Assembly: GCF_021172165.1 (NCBI RefSeq)
Contig: NZ_CP089096.1
Coordinates: 930,001-994,000 of the forward strand
DNA from: Flavobacterium channae
Lineage (GTDB): Bacteria; Bacteroidota; Bacteroidia; Flavobacteriales; Flavobacteriaceae
DNA length: 64,000 bases
Direction: 5' to 3'
The translations under genes and the position numbers were made by a program. The notes under the pieces are model-generated. The model made no database searches, had not been told where the DNA came from, and worked only from the letters and a program-made list of their open reading frames with translations. This document shows positions 44,440-53,758 of the stretch, one piece after another (positions within the stretch are counted from its first letter, which is position 1; each line of letters opens with the position of its first letter).

Positions 44440-44570
44440 GCCTAACGTTTCGCGGCTTGGCGAAGTGGCGACTTCGTAACCGCTTATTTTCTTGCTAAGA
44501 TAAGATTTCTTGCGAAGAATAAATGTGATTTTCTTACAAATTTAGCCATTTTGCCAAACCGCTGTTATAG
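44440..44570. repeat. attC-like site P
   Basis: GCCTAAC to GTTATAG, arms CGCGGCTTGGCGAAGTGGCG and AGCCATTTTGCCAAACCGC. Left end ACGCCTAAC is the inverse of GTTAGGCGT at site O; right end GTTATAGGC is the inverse of GCCTATAAC in attI1. Confidence 0.9.
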
Positions 44571-44581
44571 GCTGTGCTTTT

Positions 44582-45298
44582 TTATTTATTATCAAATTCA
44601 ACAATCAGTGGTTTATGGTCACTATGTAAATGCCAATCTTCATATTTTCCAATTTCAACAGATTTTAAATTTTCTATGAAATCTACGGAAGCAAAACAAT
44701 AATCTATGTGGTAAGGTTTGTCTTTATGTCTATACATGAATAGAGTAGGATGCTCTTCTTTTCCTTGTGTTTGATTATAGAATTTATGATAAGTGCTAAA
44801 TATTTTTTTTTCTTCTAATTTGGCGACAACAGTTGAATGGTTTCCTTCTCTTCTTGGTTTGTCCCAAATAGTATTACTATTAAAATCTCCAATTAAAATT
44901 GTTTTACTTTCAGTTATCAAATTATCATAATAACTCAATGCTTTCCATATTTGCGTTATATATGCGCCATCTTTGTCTTCAGGATTATTTGCCCAAATTG
45001 CAAACAGAATAAAATTGGTTTTTCCATTTGTTACTGAAATTGGTAAAATGTTTTTGAACTCTGGATTGTGGCAGTCAAGTAATTTTAATTTGTAATTATT
45101 GAACGAAAAAATCCCAATTCCTTTATGTTGATTTTTACCATACCAAATAATATCAGTTGGAACTTTTAATTTTTCTGCAAACTTTAGTTTTTCTTGATTT
45201 TCACATTCAGGAATAACCAAAATATCAGGATTATGAGCAAAAATATATTCCGCTTTTTTTCGGAAAACCATATTACAATTCCATGTTATAATTTTCAT
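44582..45298 (-). CDS. Endonuclease/exonuclease/phosphatase-family protein
   Basis: A 238-residue cytoplasmic EEP-fold protein: IITWNCNMVFR, ILVIPECEN (metal-binding Glu), ILIGDFNSN, HIDYCF and HSDHKPLIVEF (Asp-His pair). All catalytic motifs are intact. The family includes AP endonucleases and lipid or nucleotide phosphodiesterases; the substrate cannot be told. It is the first cassette after attI1, so probably the most strongly expressed and the most recently captured. Confidence 0.88.
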   Translation of the reverse strand: MKIITWNCNMVFRKKAEYIFAHNPDILVIPECENQEKLKFAEKLKVPTDIIWYGKNQHKGIGIFSFNNYKLKLLDCHNPEFKNILPISVTNGKTNFILFAIWANNPEDKDGAYITQIWKALSYYDNLITESKTILIGDFNSNTIWDKPRREGNHSTVVAKLEEKKIFSTYHKFYNQTQGKEEHPTLFMYRHKDKPYHIDYCFASVDFIENLKSVEIGKYEDWHLHSDHKPLIVEFDNK

Positions 45299-45331
45299 TT
45301 TTCTCTTTTTATGCGGATGTTCTTTAGCATT

Positions 45332-45422
45332 GCCTATAACTTGTTTATATGCGCTACATTATAGCGCCTATCTACCCAGTTTTGGGTGTATATGCGCTAT
45401 AAACTAGCGTTTTTCAAATATA
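45332..45422 (-). promoter_or_regulatory. attI1: integron primary recombination site and array promoter
   Basis: Between the integrase stop and the first cassette. Core GCCTATAAC (45332-45340) matches the inverse end of the first cassette. Nested inverted repeats follow: TAGCGC (45362) / GCGCTA (45394) around ACCCA / TGGGT, with TTTTGGGT at 45380-45387. At its outer edge TATATTTG (minus, 45415-45422) with TTTG at 45446-45449 (23 bp apart) forms a likely array promoter reading leftward. A matching structure occurs at 63744-63842. Confidence 0.75.
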
Positions 45423-45434
45423 GTTTTTTTATTA

Positions 45435-46478
45435 TTATAAATCATCAAATGGACTTTTTATTTGTTGAATGCTTTTTGTGCTCACATGGGTATATATCTC
45501 AGTCGTTTTACTGCTATTGTGTCCTAATAATTCTTGAATGTATCTCAAATCAGTTCCGCTTTCTAACAAATGTGTAGCATAACTATGACGCAACCAATGT
45601 AGTGTCACAGGTTTTTTAATTCCTGTTTTTTGAAGTGCTTGCTTTAATACTTGTTGTAAACTTCTTGCATCATAAGGTTGACCAGCATTTAGCCCTTCAA
45701 ATAAATAAATTTTAGGTTTGTAAACTTTATAATAGTCTCTTAATAGTTCTAGTATTTTAGGACTAAGCGGAACAATTCTATCCTTTTTCCCTTTTGAATT
45801 TTTCAATAAAACAATATTTCTTTTAGAATCAATATGATGCGGTTGTAATGCTAATAATTCACCACATCGTAAACCGCATGAGTAAATTAAACTTAGCATT
45901 GTTTTATGTTTTAAGTTGGTTGGAGAATTTATAATTAGTTTTATCTCTTCTTTACTCAAAACATTGGGTAAAACTTTCTCTCGTTTTGGTCGATGTATTT
46001 TATCGATTTCAATTGCAGTATCTTTTACAATTTTAAAATACAGTTTAATAGCATTAACAATCTGATTTTGATACGAACTTGAAAATTTATTTTTTAAAAT
46101 AAAGTCGTTATTAAAGATAATTACATCTTCATTAGTAATGTCTTTAATTATTTTGGTATTGTAAAAAGTTAAAAAAGATTTTAATGCATCACTGTAAGTT
46201 GCAATTGTTTTAGGGCTGTAGCGTTTTGATAAAAGATATTTTTTAAATGTTTCAATGCTTGCAATTCCTTCTTCGGTTGGAACTAATGTATGAGCTAATG
46301 GAAGTTTAAAATGCAATCTATTGGCTTCAGTATCGGGTAAATGCCAATATTTGTTTGAAGCACTCCAGCGAGCATCCTCAAAGGATTTGATACGTGCAAT
46401 TAATGTTGCATTTTTTTCAAAATATATTGCAATTCGTGGCACTTTTTTGTATAGTACTATTTTGGCTTTCCAATTCAT
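45435..46478 (-). CDS. Integron-associated tyrosine recombinase (IntI-like, Xer-length)
   Basis: A ~347-residue integrase. N-terminal ~70 residues are a Bacteroidota-specific region (WKAKIVLYKK, KYWHLPDTEANR). Residues ~75-160 form a SAM-like domain with YSPKTIATYSDALKSF. The catalytic domain has Arg in SCGLRCGELLAL, LHWLRHSYATHLL, LLGHNSSKTT and YTHV. The end KSPFDDL resembles the IntI ending. The ~20-40 residue IntI-specific insertion before the H-x-x-R motif is missing; that interval is Xer-sized (~62 residues). ATG 46478 is preferred to 46520 because a TATATTTG box lies at 46499-46506. Gene and array share one orientation. Confidence 0.85.
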   Translation of the reverse strand: MNWKAKIVLYKKVPRIAIYFEKNATLIARIKSFEDARWSASNKYWHLPDTEANRLHFKLPLAHTLVPTEEGIASIETFKKYLLSKRYSPKTIATYSDALKSFLTFYNTKIIKDITNEDVIIFNNDFILKNKFSSSYQNQIVNAIKLYFKIVKDTAIEIDKIHRPKREKVLPNVLSKEEIKLIINSPTNLKHKTMLSLIYSCGLRCGELLALQPHHIDSKRNIVLLKNSKGKKDRIVPLSPKILELLRDYYKVYKPKIYLFEGLNAGQPYDARSLQQVLKQALQKTGIKKPVTLHWLRHSYATHLLESGTDLRYIQELLGHNSSKTTEIYTHVSTKSIQQIKSPFDDL

Positions 46479-46498
46479 AATTAATGGCTTATATGAAA

Positions 46499-46506
46499 CA
46501 AATATA
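46499..46506 (-). promoter_or_regulatory. Integrase promoter -7 box
   Basis: TATATTTG on the minus strand, 21 bp before the chosen start codon. No clear -33 TTTG. Upstream (46530-46620) lie several GTGTATG/AGTATGC near-repeats of unknown role. Confidence 0.5.
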
Positions 46507-46639
46507 TAAAAAAATAACATTTTAATACATTTAGTGTATGGGTAATGTATGAGGAGTGTATGCTTTAAGTATGCTTAGTGTATGCCAGAAGTATAGATAC
46601 AGTATAGTTGTAGTAGGTTTAAGTTTTTATAAAAGCAAA

Positions 46640-46662
46640 AAAGCGTCACTATCGTAACGCTT
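46640..46662. terminator. Bidirectional terminator
   Basis: Stem AAGCGT / ACGCTT, flanked by A-rich and T-rich runs. It ends the DUF6048 operon on the minus strand. Confidence 0.7.
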
Positions 46663-46668
46663 CATGTA

Positions 46669-47385
46669 TTATTTTTTCTCTGCCGTTTTTTTATTCTTCT
46701 TGTAAATCGGGATGAAATAACTCAACGTGTAATTAAATCCTGCACCAAATTTTCCATCATAGGTTCGGTTGTAACCTGGAATAAACAGATTATCAAATCC
46801 ATCAGGTCTTTTGTTGGAAACTAAATAATTCAAACGTACCGAAAAACCTAAATACAGATTGTTGAATAATTCGGCTTTAATTCCTCCAATAACTTCAATC
46901 CAACTCGCATTTAAACCGCTAAATTTTTCTCCCGAAATCACAGTGTTTTCACCATAATAATTAGTTGGATCATAAATAGTATAACTGTTTAAAGTTTGGC
47001 TAAAACTACTAATACCATAACGCATACCAGCATAAATCATGTTTTCCATGTCGAGCCAGTTTTCAAACGAGTTATAATCAAAACCTACTTTAAAATAAGT
47101 TCCCTTAGTAGTGAAATTCAAACGGTCATCATCAACAGTTTTGTCTTCGTTACCAATTTCACCAGCTAAATAAAAACGTTTTGTTAAACGATAATCTCCT
47201 ACAACTTCAAAACCGCGATAATCTTTTTCGTAGAAAGCTCTTGCAATTTTATGCAAATCAAGCCCTACTCGCAATCCATATCGTTCAGGAAACAATACTT
47301 TTGCTGTATCTTTAGTTTGTGCATTTCCTAATAACGAAAAACACAACAAGCTCAGACTAAAAATAAATCTTAACATGTACTTCAT
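46669..47385 (-). CDS. DUF6048-family outer-membrane-type protein
   Basis: A 238-residue protein with a signal peptide (MKYMLRFIFSLSLLCFSLLGNA) and alternating beta strands ending in an aromatic (FNYTLSYFIPIY), as in small outer-membrane barrels. The DUF6048 assignment comes from the GLRVGLDLHKIARAF and NEDKTVDDDRLNF pattern and from its usual partner DUF6452, which overlaps it upstream by 29 bp. Conserved in Flavobacteriaceae, so resident. Function unknown. Confidence 0.82.
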   Translation of the reverse strand: MKYMLRFIFSLSLLCFSLLGNAQTKDTAKVLFPERYGLRVGLDLHKIARAFYEKDYRGFEVVGDYRLTKRFYLAGEIGNEDKTVDDDRLNFTTKGTYFKVGFDYNSFENWLDMENMIYAGMRYGISSFSQTLNSYTIYDPTNYYGENTVISGEKFSGLNASWIEVIGGIKAELFNNLYLGFSVRLNYLVSNKRPDGFDNLFIPGYNRTYDGKFGAGFNYTLSYFIPIYKKNKKTAEKK

Positions 47386-47887
47386 TTTCGTTTTCTATAT
47401 TAGGTTGTATCACTTCTATATCTTGAATCCAATATCCTGAAGTAGGAAAAGTATTTGGATCGTTATCGGTTAAATTAAAAATTGTTTTATATCCGCAAGC
47501 ACGTGAAATATAAATATCTTCTTTATCATAACTAAATGAAACCGCATCAGCGTTTTCAGAAGGATTTCCATAATTCAATATAAAATCAAATTTTGAATTA
47601 ATATCGAATGTTTTCAATGGAATAGCAATTTTATTACTGTTTGATAAATATCTAGCAGGTAAAGTCTCATCTATATTCTCATTAAAAACAACTCCGTTAT
47701 CAGTTGCAAATTCTTCAACTCTTAAATCAGTTACATTCTTTAATTCTGTACGATCTGTAGCATCATAAAACTCAATAATTAATCGAGGCGTTACAGGCGT
47801 TCCTTCGGCACAAATATCATCTTTTTCGCAATTCCAAAATGAAAGTGCTAAAAGCGTAGAAAGGGTTATTAAAACTATTTTTTTCAT
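47357..47887 (-). CDS. DUF6452-family lipoprotein
   Basis: A 176-residue lipoprotein: signal MKKIVLITLSTLLALSFWNC with lipid Cys at position 20, then CEKDDICAEGTPVTPRLIIEFYD, the characteristic start of DUF6452. Paired with DUF6048 and located 3 bp after rlmD. Resident, function unknown. Confidence 0.85.
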   Translation of the reverse strand: MKKIVLITLSTLLALSFWNCEKDDICAEGTPVTPRLIIEFYDATDRTELKNVTDLRVEEFATDNGVVFNENIDETLPARYLSNSNKIAIPLKTFDINSKFDFILNYGNPSENADAVSFSYDKEDIYISRACGYKTIFNLTDNDPNTFPTSGYWIQDIEVIQPNIENENEVHVKIYF

Positions 47888-47890
47888 AGG

Positions 47891-49303
47891 TTATCTTTTT
47901 TCTAAAAGAACTACGTTTTCAACATGATGTGTTTGAGGAAACATATCTACTGGACGCACACGAACTACTTTGTATTTTTCGTCCATTAAAGCTAAATCAC
48001 GAGCTTGTGTTGCCGAATTACAACTTACATAAACAATTCTCGGAACATTAGTTTTTAATAACATTTCTACAACATCTTTATGCATTCCATCTCTTGGTGG
48101 ATCGGTAATGATAACGTCTGGTTGTCCGTGTTTGCTTATGAATTCGTCGTTGAAAACATTTTTCATGTCACCCACATAAAACTCACAATTGTTAATGTTA
48201 TTGCGTTCTGCATTTGCTTTTGCATCAATAATTGCTTCTGGAACTGCTTCTACACCAATTACTTTTTTCGCTTTTTTAGATACGAATTGCGCAATAGTTC
48301 CTGTTCCAGTATACAAATCGTAAACTGTTTCGTTTCCTGTTAAACCAGCAAATTCTCTAGTTATTTTGTATAATTCGTAGGCTTGATCCGAATTGGTTTG
48401 ATAGAAAGATTTTGCATTAATACTAAAATGCAAACCTTCCATTTCTTCCAAAATATAATCGCGACCTTTGAATAAAATAATCTCTTGGTCGTACAAAGTG
48501 TCATTCAATTTTTGATTGATAACATATTGTAACGATGTAATTTGTGGAAAACGTTCTGCTAAGAAATTCATCATCAATTCGATTCCGTTTTTATCATTTT
48601 CAAAAAACTGAATCAACACCATGATTTCTCCTGTTGAAGCAGTACGAATCATTAATGTACGTAACAAACCTTCAGTCGCTCTTGCATTAAAAAACGTTAA
48701 GTTGTTTTCGTTTGCAAAGCGTTTAATTTCATTACGAATTTCATTTGAAGGATCTTCTTGTAAGTGACATTTTTCAATATCTAAAATCTTATCCCACATT
48801 CTTGGTATATGAAATCCTAAGGCATTTTTATTGTCAAATTCGGCTCCCGATTGAATTTCAGCATCGGTCATCCAACGAGCGTTAGAGAAACCAAATTCCA
48901 TTTTATTTCTGTAAAACAATTGCTTTTCAGAACCTAAAATTGGTTCGAATTCTGGTAATTCAATTTTACCTATTCTTTTTAAATTATTAAAAACTTCCTG
49001 ATTTTTAAAGAATAATTGTTGGCTGTATTTCATGTTTTGCCATTTACAACCACCACAAGAGCCAAAATGTTCGCAAACTGGATCTACTCTATGTTCAGAA
49101 AATTCATGAATTTTAATTGCTTTTCCTTCGTAGTAGGCTTTTCTTTTCTTCATGGTTTGCACATCTACTACATCACCAGGAACTACGTTTGGAAGAAATA
49201 TTACTTTACCATCTGGCGCTTTCGCTACCGATACACCTTTTGCACCTGCATCAAGGATTTTTACGTTTTCGAATACGATTTTTTCTGTTCTCTTTTTTCC
49301 CAT
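47891..49303 (-). CDS. rlmD: 23S rRNA (uracil(1939)-C5)-methyltransferase RlmD
   Basis: A 470-residue RlmD-type enzyme. N-terminal TRAM domain (FENVKILDAGAKGVSVAK), 4Fe-4S cysteines (CEHFGSCGGCKWQ, later Cys at KCH), the SAM site YDLYTGTGTIAQF, DPPRDG and catalytic Cys in VYVSCNSAT. It methylates U1939 (or its flavobacterial equivalent; RlmCD types exist). Housekeeping; it heads the rlmD-DUF6452-DUF6048 transcript. Confidence 0.93.
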   Translation of the reverse strand: MGKKRTEKIVFENVKILDAGAKGVSVAKAPDGKVIFLPNVVPGDVVDVQTMKKRKAYYEGKAIKIHEFSEHRVDPVCEHFGSCGGCKWQNMKYSQQLFFKNQEVFNNLKRIGKIELPEFEPILGSEKQLFYRNKMEFGFSNARWMTDAEIQSGAEFDNKNALGFHIPRMWDKILDIEKCHLQEDPSNEIRNEIKRFANENNLTFFNARATEGLLRTLMIRTASTGEIMVLIQFFENDKNGIELMMNFLAERFPQITSLQYVINQKLNDTLYDQEIILFKGRDYILEEMEGLHFSINAKSFYQTNSDQAYELYKITREFAGLTGNETVYDLYTGTGTIAQFVSKKAKKVIGVEAVPEAIIDAKANAERNNINNCEFYVGDMKNVFNDEFISKHGQPDVIITDPPRDGMHKDVVEMLLKTNVPRIVYVSCNSATQARDLALMDEKYKVVRVRPVDMFPQTHHVENVVLLEKR

Positions 49304-49419
49304 GGAGCAAAAATAAGAATTGTTCAGTGGATTTGATACTATTTTTTTGTTTTAAGATAATTTTAAAGTCAATTACAAGGTTTAATCGTAAATTAGCTAA
49401 ACATTTATTCTAGAAAACA

Positions 49420-50112
49420 ATGAGCAAAACATTTATAAGCGCGATTTCAAATATCGAATTTCCTGAAAAAGAAAGAGTAATTGGAACTACAATTCGAACT
49501 TCTATTTTAAATTTGATTTTGAAGGATTATCCTGATTTTAAACGTGAAGATTCTATTTCTATTGAAGAGTTGAATGTTTACAGAGAAAAGTACATTTCGA
49601 AGTATTTGCAAACTGAAATTTCTGAATTATCCGATTTGGAAAAGAATGTCATCAATTCTATAGGAAATGATACTTCTTTTGTAGCGAAGATTGAAGATGA
49701 ACCAGATGTTAGAAATTTTGGTCAAATTGTAGCGGATAAAGTGGCGGCATTTGGCGGAAGCTGGACATTTATAATTTCCTTCTTCATTTTTATTTCCTTT
49801 TGGATAGGTTCTAATGTTATCATTTTTACCAATAAAGAGTTTGATCCTTATCCGTTTATATTGCTGAATTTAATCTTATCGTGTATAGCTGCTTTGCAAG
49901 CACCTGTAATTATGATGAGTCAAAATCGTCAGGAAGAAAAAGACAGAGAACGTGCAAAAAAAGATTATATGATTAATTTAAAATCGGAACTAGAAATTAG
50001 AATGTTAGATGATAAATTAGACCATTTAATTATGCACCAACAACAAGAATTAATTGAAATTCAAAAAGTGCAAATTGAAATGATGAACGATATTTTAAAT
50101 CGAATTAAATAG
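49420..50112 (+). CDS. DUF1003 membrane protein
   Basis: A 230-residue protein of the DUF1003 family: ADKVAAFGGSWTFIISFFIFISFWIGSN (helix 1) and PYPFILLNLILSCIAALQAPVIMMSQNRQ (helix 2), read in parts, then a coiled-coil tail ending in basic residues. N-terminal ~100 residues are cytoplasmic. Divergent from rlmD across a 116-bp gap. Resident; function unknown. Confidence 0.88.
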   Translation: MSKTFISAISNIEFPEKERVIGTTIRTSILNLILKDYPDFKREDSISIEELNVYREKYISKYLQTEISELSDLEKNVINSIGNDTSFVAKIEDEPDVRNFGQIVADKVAAFGGSWTFIISFFIFISFWIGSNVIIFTNKEFDPYPFILLNLILSCIAALQAPVIMMSQNRQEEKDRERAKKDYMINLKSELEIRMLDDKLDHLIMHQQQELIEIQKVQIEMMNDILNRIK

Positions 50113-50145
50113 GAAAGACTATTTTTGTTGAAATTTTAATTTTAT

Positions 50146-50685
50146 ATGAAAACGCACTTAGCTTTACTTCGCGGAATCAATGTTTCGGGACATAACATGA
50201 TAAAAATGGATGTTTTAAAATCGGTATTAGAAAAAGCTGGTTTTCAAAATGTGCAAACGTATATTCAATCGGGAAATGTTTTTGTGGATTCTGAAGAAGA
50301 AAACGGAGCAAGTGTAGGTTTTAAAATTAAGCAAGAAATCTTCAAGGAATTAGGACTTGAAGTTCCAGTAGTAGTAATTTCAAAAGAAGATTTAGAAGCT
50401 TGTTTTACAAACAATACTTTTCTTAGTGAAAAAGATTGCGATACTAAAAAGTTGTATGTAGCTTTTATTTCTAAAGAATTGCAAGGAAGTGCTATAAACG
50501 ATTTAAAGATAAGTCAGTTTAAACCCGATGAAGCCACGATTGATAAAAGCAGAATTTACATTAAATATGCTGTTGGAGCAGGGAAAACACGATTGGACCA
50601 AAAGTATATTGAAAAGAAATTAAATGTTGTGGCGACCATTCGTAATTGGAATACAGTAACAACATTGTTGGAAATGTTTTCTTAA
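50146..50685 (+). CDS. DUF1697 protein
   Basis: A 179-residue DUF1697 protein. It starts with the hallmark HLALLRGINVSGHNMIKM and has FQNVQTYIQSGNVF and a final TVTTLLEMFS. Soluble, role unknown. Same strand as DUF1003, 33 bp downstream. Confidence 0.9.
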   Translation: MKTHLALLRGINVSGHNMIKMDVLKSVLEKAGFQNVQTYIQSGNVFVDSEEENGASVGFKIKQEIFKELGLEVPVVVISKEDLEACFTNNTFLSEKDCDTKKLYVAFISKELQGSAINDLKISQFKPDEATIDKSRIYIKYAVGAGKTRLDQKYIEKKLNVVATIRNWNTVTTLLEMFS

Positions 50686-50827
50686 AATTATCAAATTCAA
50701 AATTTAGAAACCCATTTGTTGAAAATTTTTGATTTTAGGGTTGGTATTTTGTATTTTTGACAAATAATTGGTTGATTTCTCACCACTAAGAAGGAATTGC
50801 GATGTAACAATCAATAAAAAACAATTT

Positions 50828-52072
50828 ATGTCAGTTTTAGAAAAAATGAGTTCGGCTGAAGCAATTGCATTGGAAGACAAACACGGTGCACACAATTATC
50901 ATCCACTACCAGTAGTTTTAAGTAGAGGAGAAGGAGTTTATGTTTGGGATGTTGAAGGGAAAAAATATTACGATTTTCTTTCAGCTTATTCTGCTGTTAA
51001 TCAAGGGCATTGTCATCCTAAAATTGTAGGAGCAATGGTGCAACAAGCGCAAACATTAACCTTAACATCAAGAGCGTTTTACAATGATAAATTAGGAGTT
51101 TACGAGCAATTTGTAACCAACTATTTTGGATTTGACAAAGTATTGCCAATGAACACAGGAGCAGAAGCAGTGGAAACCGCTTTAAAATTGTGTAGAAAAT
51201 GGGCTTATGAGAAAAAAGGAATTAATGAAAATGAAGCGCAAATTATAGTTTGTGATGGTAACTTCCATGGAAGAACCACTACAATTATTTCGTTTTCAAA
51301 CGACGAGAATGCACGTAAAAACTTCGGCCCATATACGGCTGGTTTTATAAGCATTCCTTATGACGATATTGATGCTTTAGAAAAAGCAATTGCATCATCA
51401 AAAAATATTGCAGGATTTTTAGTTGAGCCAATTCAAGGTGAAGCTGGAGTATACGTACCTTCTGAAGGATTTTTATCTAAAGCAAAAGCTATTTGTGAAG
51501 CAAACAATGTATTGTTTATTGCAGACGAAGTACAAACAGGAATTGCGCGTACTGGAAAATTATTAGCGGTTCATCATGAAAATGTACAACCTGATATTTT
51601 AATTTTAGGTAAAGCATTGTCTGGTGGAGCATATCCAGTATCGGCTGTTTTAGCAAATGATGCTATTATGAATGTAATTAAACCAGGACAACACGGATCT
51701 ACTTTTGGAGGAAATCCAATTGCGGCGGCAGTTGCAATTGCAGCTTTAGAAGTTGTTTCTGAAGAAAAATTAGCTGAAAATTCGGAGCGTTTAGGAAAAA
51801 TATTCCGTTCTGAATTAGCAAGTTTTATCGAAACGTCAAATATTGCAACTTTAGTTCGTGGAAAAGGATTGTTAAATGCAGTTGTAATTAACGATACAGA
51901 AGAAAGTGATACAGCTTGGAACATTTGTGTTCGTTTAGCTGAAAATGGTTTGTTAGCAAAACCTACTCACGGAAATATTATTCGTTTTGCACCACCATTG
52001 GTTATGAATGAAGAACAACTTAGAGAATGTGTTGCCATAATTATCAACACACTTAAAGAGTTTGAAAAATAA
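50828..52072 (+). CDS. rocD: Ornithine--oxo-acid transaminase
   Basis: A 414-residue class III PLP aminotransferase. It carries [44 protein letters not shown] and the PLP lysine in [18 protein letters not shown], then GSTFGGNP. It converts ornithine and 2-oxoglutarate to glutamate semialdehyde and glutamate. ATG 50828 is chosen over an upstream TTG at 50768. A strong terminator follows. Resident gene at the left border of the second array. Confidence 0.93.
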   Translation: MSVLEKMSSAEAIALEDKHGAHNYHPLPVVLSRGEGVYVWDVEGKKYYDFLSAYSAVNQGHCHPKIVGAMVQQAQTLTLTSRAFYNDKLGVYEQFVTNYFGFDKVLPMNTGAEAVETALKLCRKWAYEKKGINENEAQIIVCDGNFHGRTTTIISFSNDENARKNFGPYTAGFISIPYDDIDALEKAIASSKNIAGFLVEPIQGEAGVYVPSEGFLSKAKAICEANNVLFIADEVQTGIARTGKLLAVHHENVQPDILILGKALSGGAYPVSAVLANDAIMNVIKPGQHGSTFGGNPIAAAVAIAALEVVSEEKLAENSERLGKIFRSELASFIETSNIATLVRGKGLLNAVVINDTEESDTAWNICVRLAENGLLAKPTHGNIIRFAPPLVMNEEQLRECVAIIINTLKEFEK

Positions 52073-52078
52073 GATAAA

Positions 52079-52105
52079 AGTCCCGAGCAATCGGGACTTT
52101 TTTTA
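52079..52105 (+). terminator. Terminator of rocD
   Basis: Stem AGTCCCGA / TCGGGACT followed by a T run. Confidence 0.9.
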
Positions 52106-52148
52106 TTTGTTATTTTGTGGTTTATTTTAACTAATGTCAAGTGTGTTT

Positions 52149-52337
52149 TTATTTAAAAACTTCATTTACAACATTCCTAACGTATTTCTCCAAATCTTCA
52201 CTATTTATTTGATCATCTTTAATGTAATCTAATATCATTTCATACGCTAAACCAGAGCGTTTTATTGTAAAAACATTATATTCTTGAATAGATAATTCTC
52301 TACAAAGTCTTCTTTGTAGTTCATCTACAATTATTTT
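52149..52337 (-). pseudogene. Open frame following the stop of the 52338 gene
   Basis: Directly after the TAA of the preceding gene (52338-52340) and in the same frame, 62 codons remain open to the next stop at 52149-52151. They read like protein (VDELQRRLCREL, IKDDQINSEDLEKYV) and have no own ATG near the start. Either a nonsense mutation split one ~209-residue gene, or this is a remnant of a separate gene. Confidence 0.5.
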
Positions 52338-52775
52338 TTAAAAAACTTTGTCGAAATCATCATTGTTGCTTTTTTTAAAGCAGATTTTGATGAAATTTTG
52401 ATCATTAAACTTTATGTGACGTTCAAACTCTTTTATCTCTAGGTGAAACGCAATGTGATAAACGATATCTTCATTTAGGATGCTTTTTATTGCTAAAGCT
52501 TCAAAACTTTCTTTTGATTGGTAAAAACTATTTGTGGGCTCATCATAAATAAGTATTTTGAATTCTCTTTTCGATTTAAAACCAAACAGTCCAGTTTTTT
52601 TTGAACCAACATATTTAGAAAATACTACTCTAGATTTATCTAGTGATAGTTTTTTATTATCAGCTAAAAATTTACCGTCAAGTAATTTACCTTTAAATTC
52701 AAGTTCACCAATGTATGGTCCACCCATTCCAAATGATTCTTGAACATTATTATATTTTATTTCTTTAAAATCCAA
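52338..52775 (-). CDS. Unknown protein beside the hydrolase gene
   Basis: A 145-residue soluble, beta-rich protein (YIGELEFKGKLLDGKFL, GLFGFKSKREFKILIYD). No family recognised. Its start overlaps the hydrolase stop by 19 bp. It may be the 5' part of a longer gene whose frame continues beyond its TAA stop. Confidence 0.55.
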   Translation of the reverse strand: MDFKEIKYNNVQESFGMGGPYIGELEFKGKLLDGKFLADNKKLSLDKSRVVFSKYVGSKKTGLFGFKSKREFKILIYDEPTNSFYQSKESFEALAIKSILNEDIVYHIAFHLEIKEFERHIKFNDQNFIKICFKKSNNDDFDKVF

Positions 52776-53752
52776 TTTATTATAACTTTAAGTGGTTCTT
52801 GGTCCATTTGGTATAACGAAGAACCAACAACACCTTTTCTATCTGTTAAATAGTGATTTAAATCTTCGAAAACTTTAATTTCAATATTTGGATTTTGAAA
52901 AGACTTGACTGTCGTAATTTCATCTTCATGATTAATTATTTTATCTAGAGTTCCAGTAAGAAATAATGATTTTATATTTGTGTTTTTTAAAGTTTCCTCT
53001 AAATTAATCGTGACCATTTCCATTAAAAAAGGATCGTTTAATAAAGCAATAAAACGTTTGTTGAATCCTTTTTCTTTAATGTATTTTTTGATTTCTTTTT
53101 CTAATGAATTGTTGTTATTTCGTATAATCTGAAAATAACCTTCTAAAAATGATAATATTTCTTCTTTGGTTTTTCCTTCACGCATTACTTGCGGAAGACT
53201 ATTCTCGTAATTCATTTTAATTTGATTTAAAACAAAAGCACCATTTTTTGCAATAGGAGTTTCTATGAATACAATAAAATCTGGATTACATTTTTTTTCA
53301 ATTATTTTAAGAGTTGCAATTCCTCCAAGACTATGTCCAATAATTCCAATTTTTTTTGAACTATATTTTTTTTGTAAGTCTTTGAATGCAAAGTTTAAAT
53401 CATTTGATAAATCCGCAGCTAGTTCTGAATGTTTACCTTCTGATTTTCCAACTCCGCGTTCATCAAATCGATAAACAGCAATGTTTTCTTTTAGAAGTTG
53501 TTCTGCCAAAATATAATGGGAATGCCTGGTGTCTTTTTCACTGCCTGGAACAATAATAACAATTTTATCAAAATCAAGTTTTGGTTTTATAAGAGTACCA
53601 GAAAGTTTAATTTGTGCATCAAGATTTTGAAAATCAATTTCTTCAAAATCATATAGCTCTGGATTATTTATCTCTTTTTCATATTTGAAAATATTTTGAG
53701 CACTTGTGAAGAGTGAAACAATTAAAAGAAATATTGAAAAAATTTGTTTCAT
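52757..53752 (-). CDS. Secreted alpha/beta hydrolase
   Basis: A 331-residue protein with a signal peptide (MKQIFSIFLLIVSLFTSA) and an alpha/beta-hydrolase fold. VIIVPGSEKDTRHSHY is the oxyanion region, KIGIIGHSLGGIATL holds the nucleophile Ser in G-H-S-L-G, GTLDKIINHED carries the Asp and FEDLNHYLTD the His, completing a triad. Likely a periplasmic esterase or peptidase. It begins right after site Q, but no attC follows before rocD, so its cassette has lost its distal attC. Confidence 0.87.
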   Translation of the reverse strand: MKQIFSIFLLIVSLFTSAQNIFKYEKEINNPELYDFEEIDFQNLDAQIKLSGTLIKPKLDFDKIVIIVPGSEKDTRHSHYILAEQLLKENIAVYRFDERGVGKSEGKHSELAADLSNDLNFAFKDLQKKYSSKKIGIIGHSLGGIATLKIIEKKCNPDFIVFIETPIAKNGAFVLNQIKMNYENSLPQVMREGKTKEEILSFLEGYFQIIRNNNNSLEKEIKKYIKEKGFNKRFIALLNDPFLMEMVTINLEETLKNTNIKSLFLTGTLDKIINHEDEITTVKSFQNPNIEIKVFEDLNHYLTDRKGVVGSSLYQMDQEPLKVIINWILKK

Positions 53753-53758
53753 AATTGT

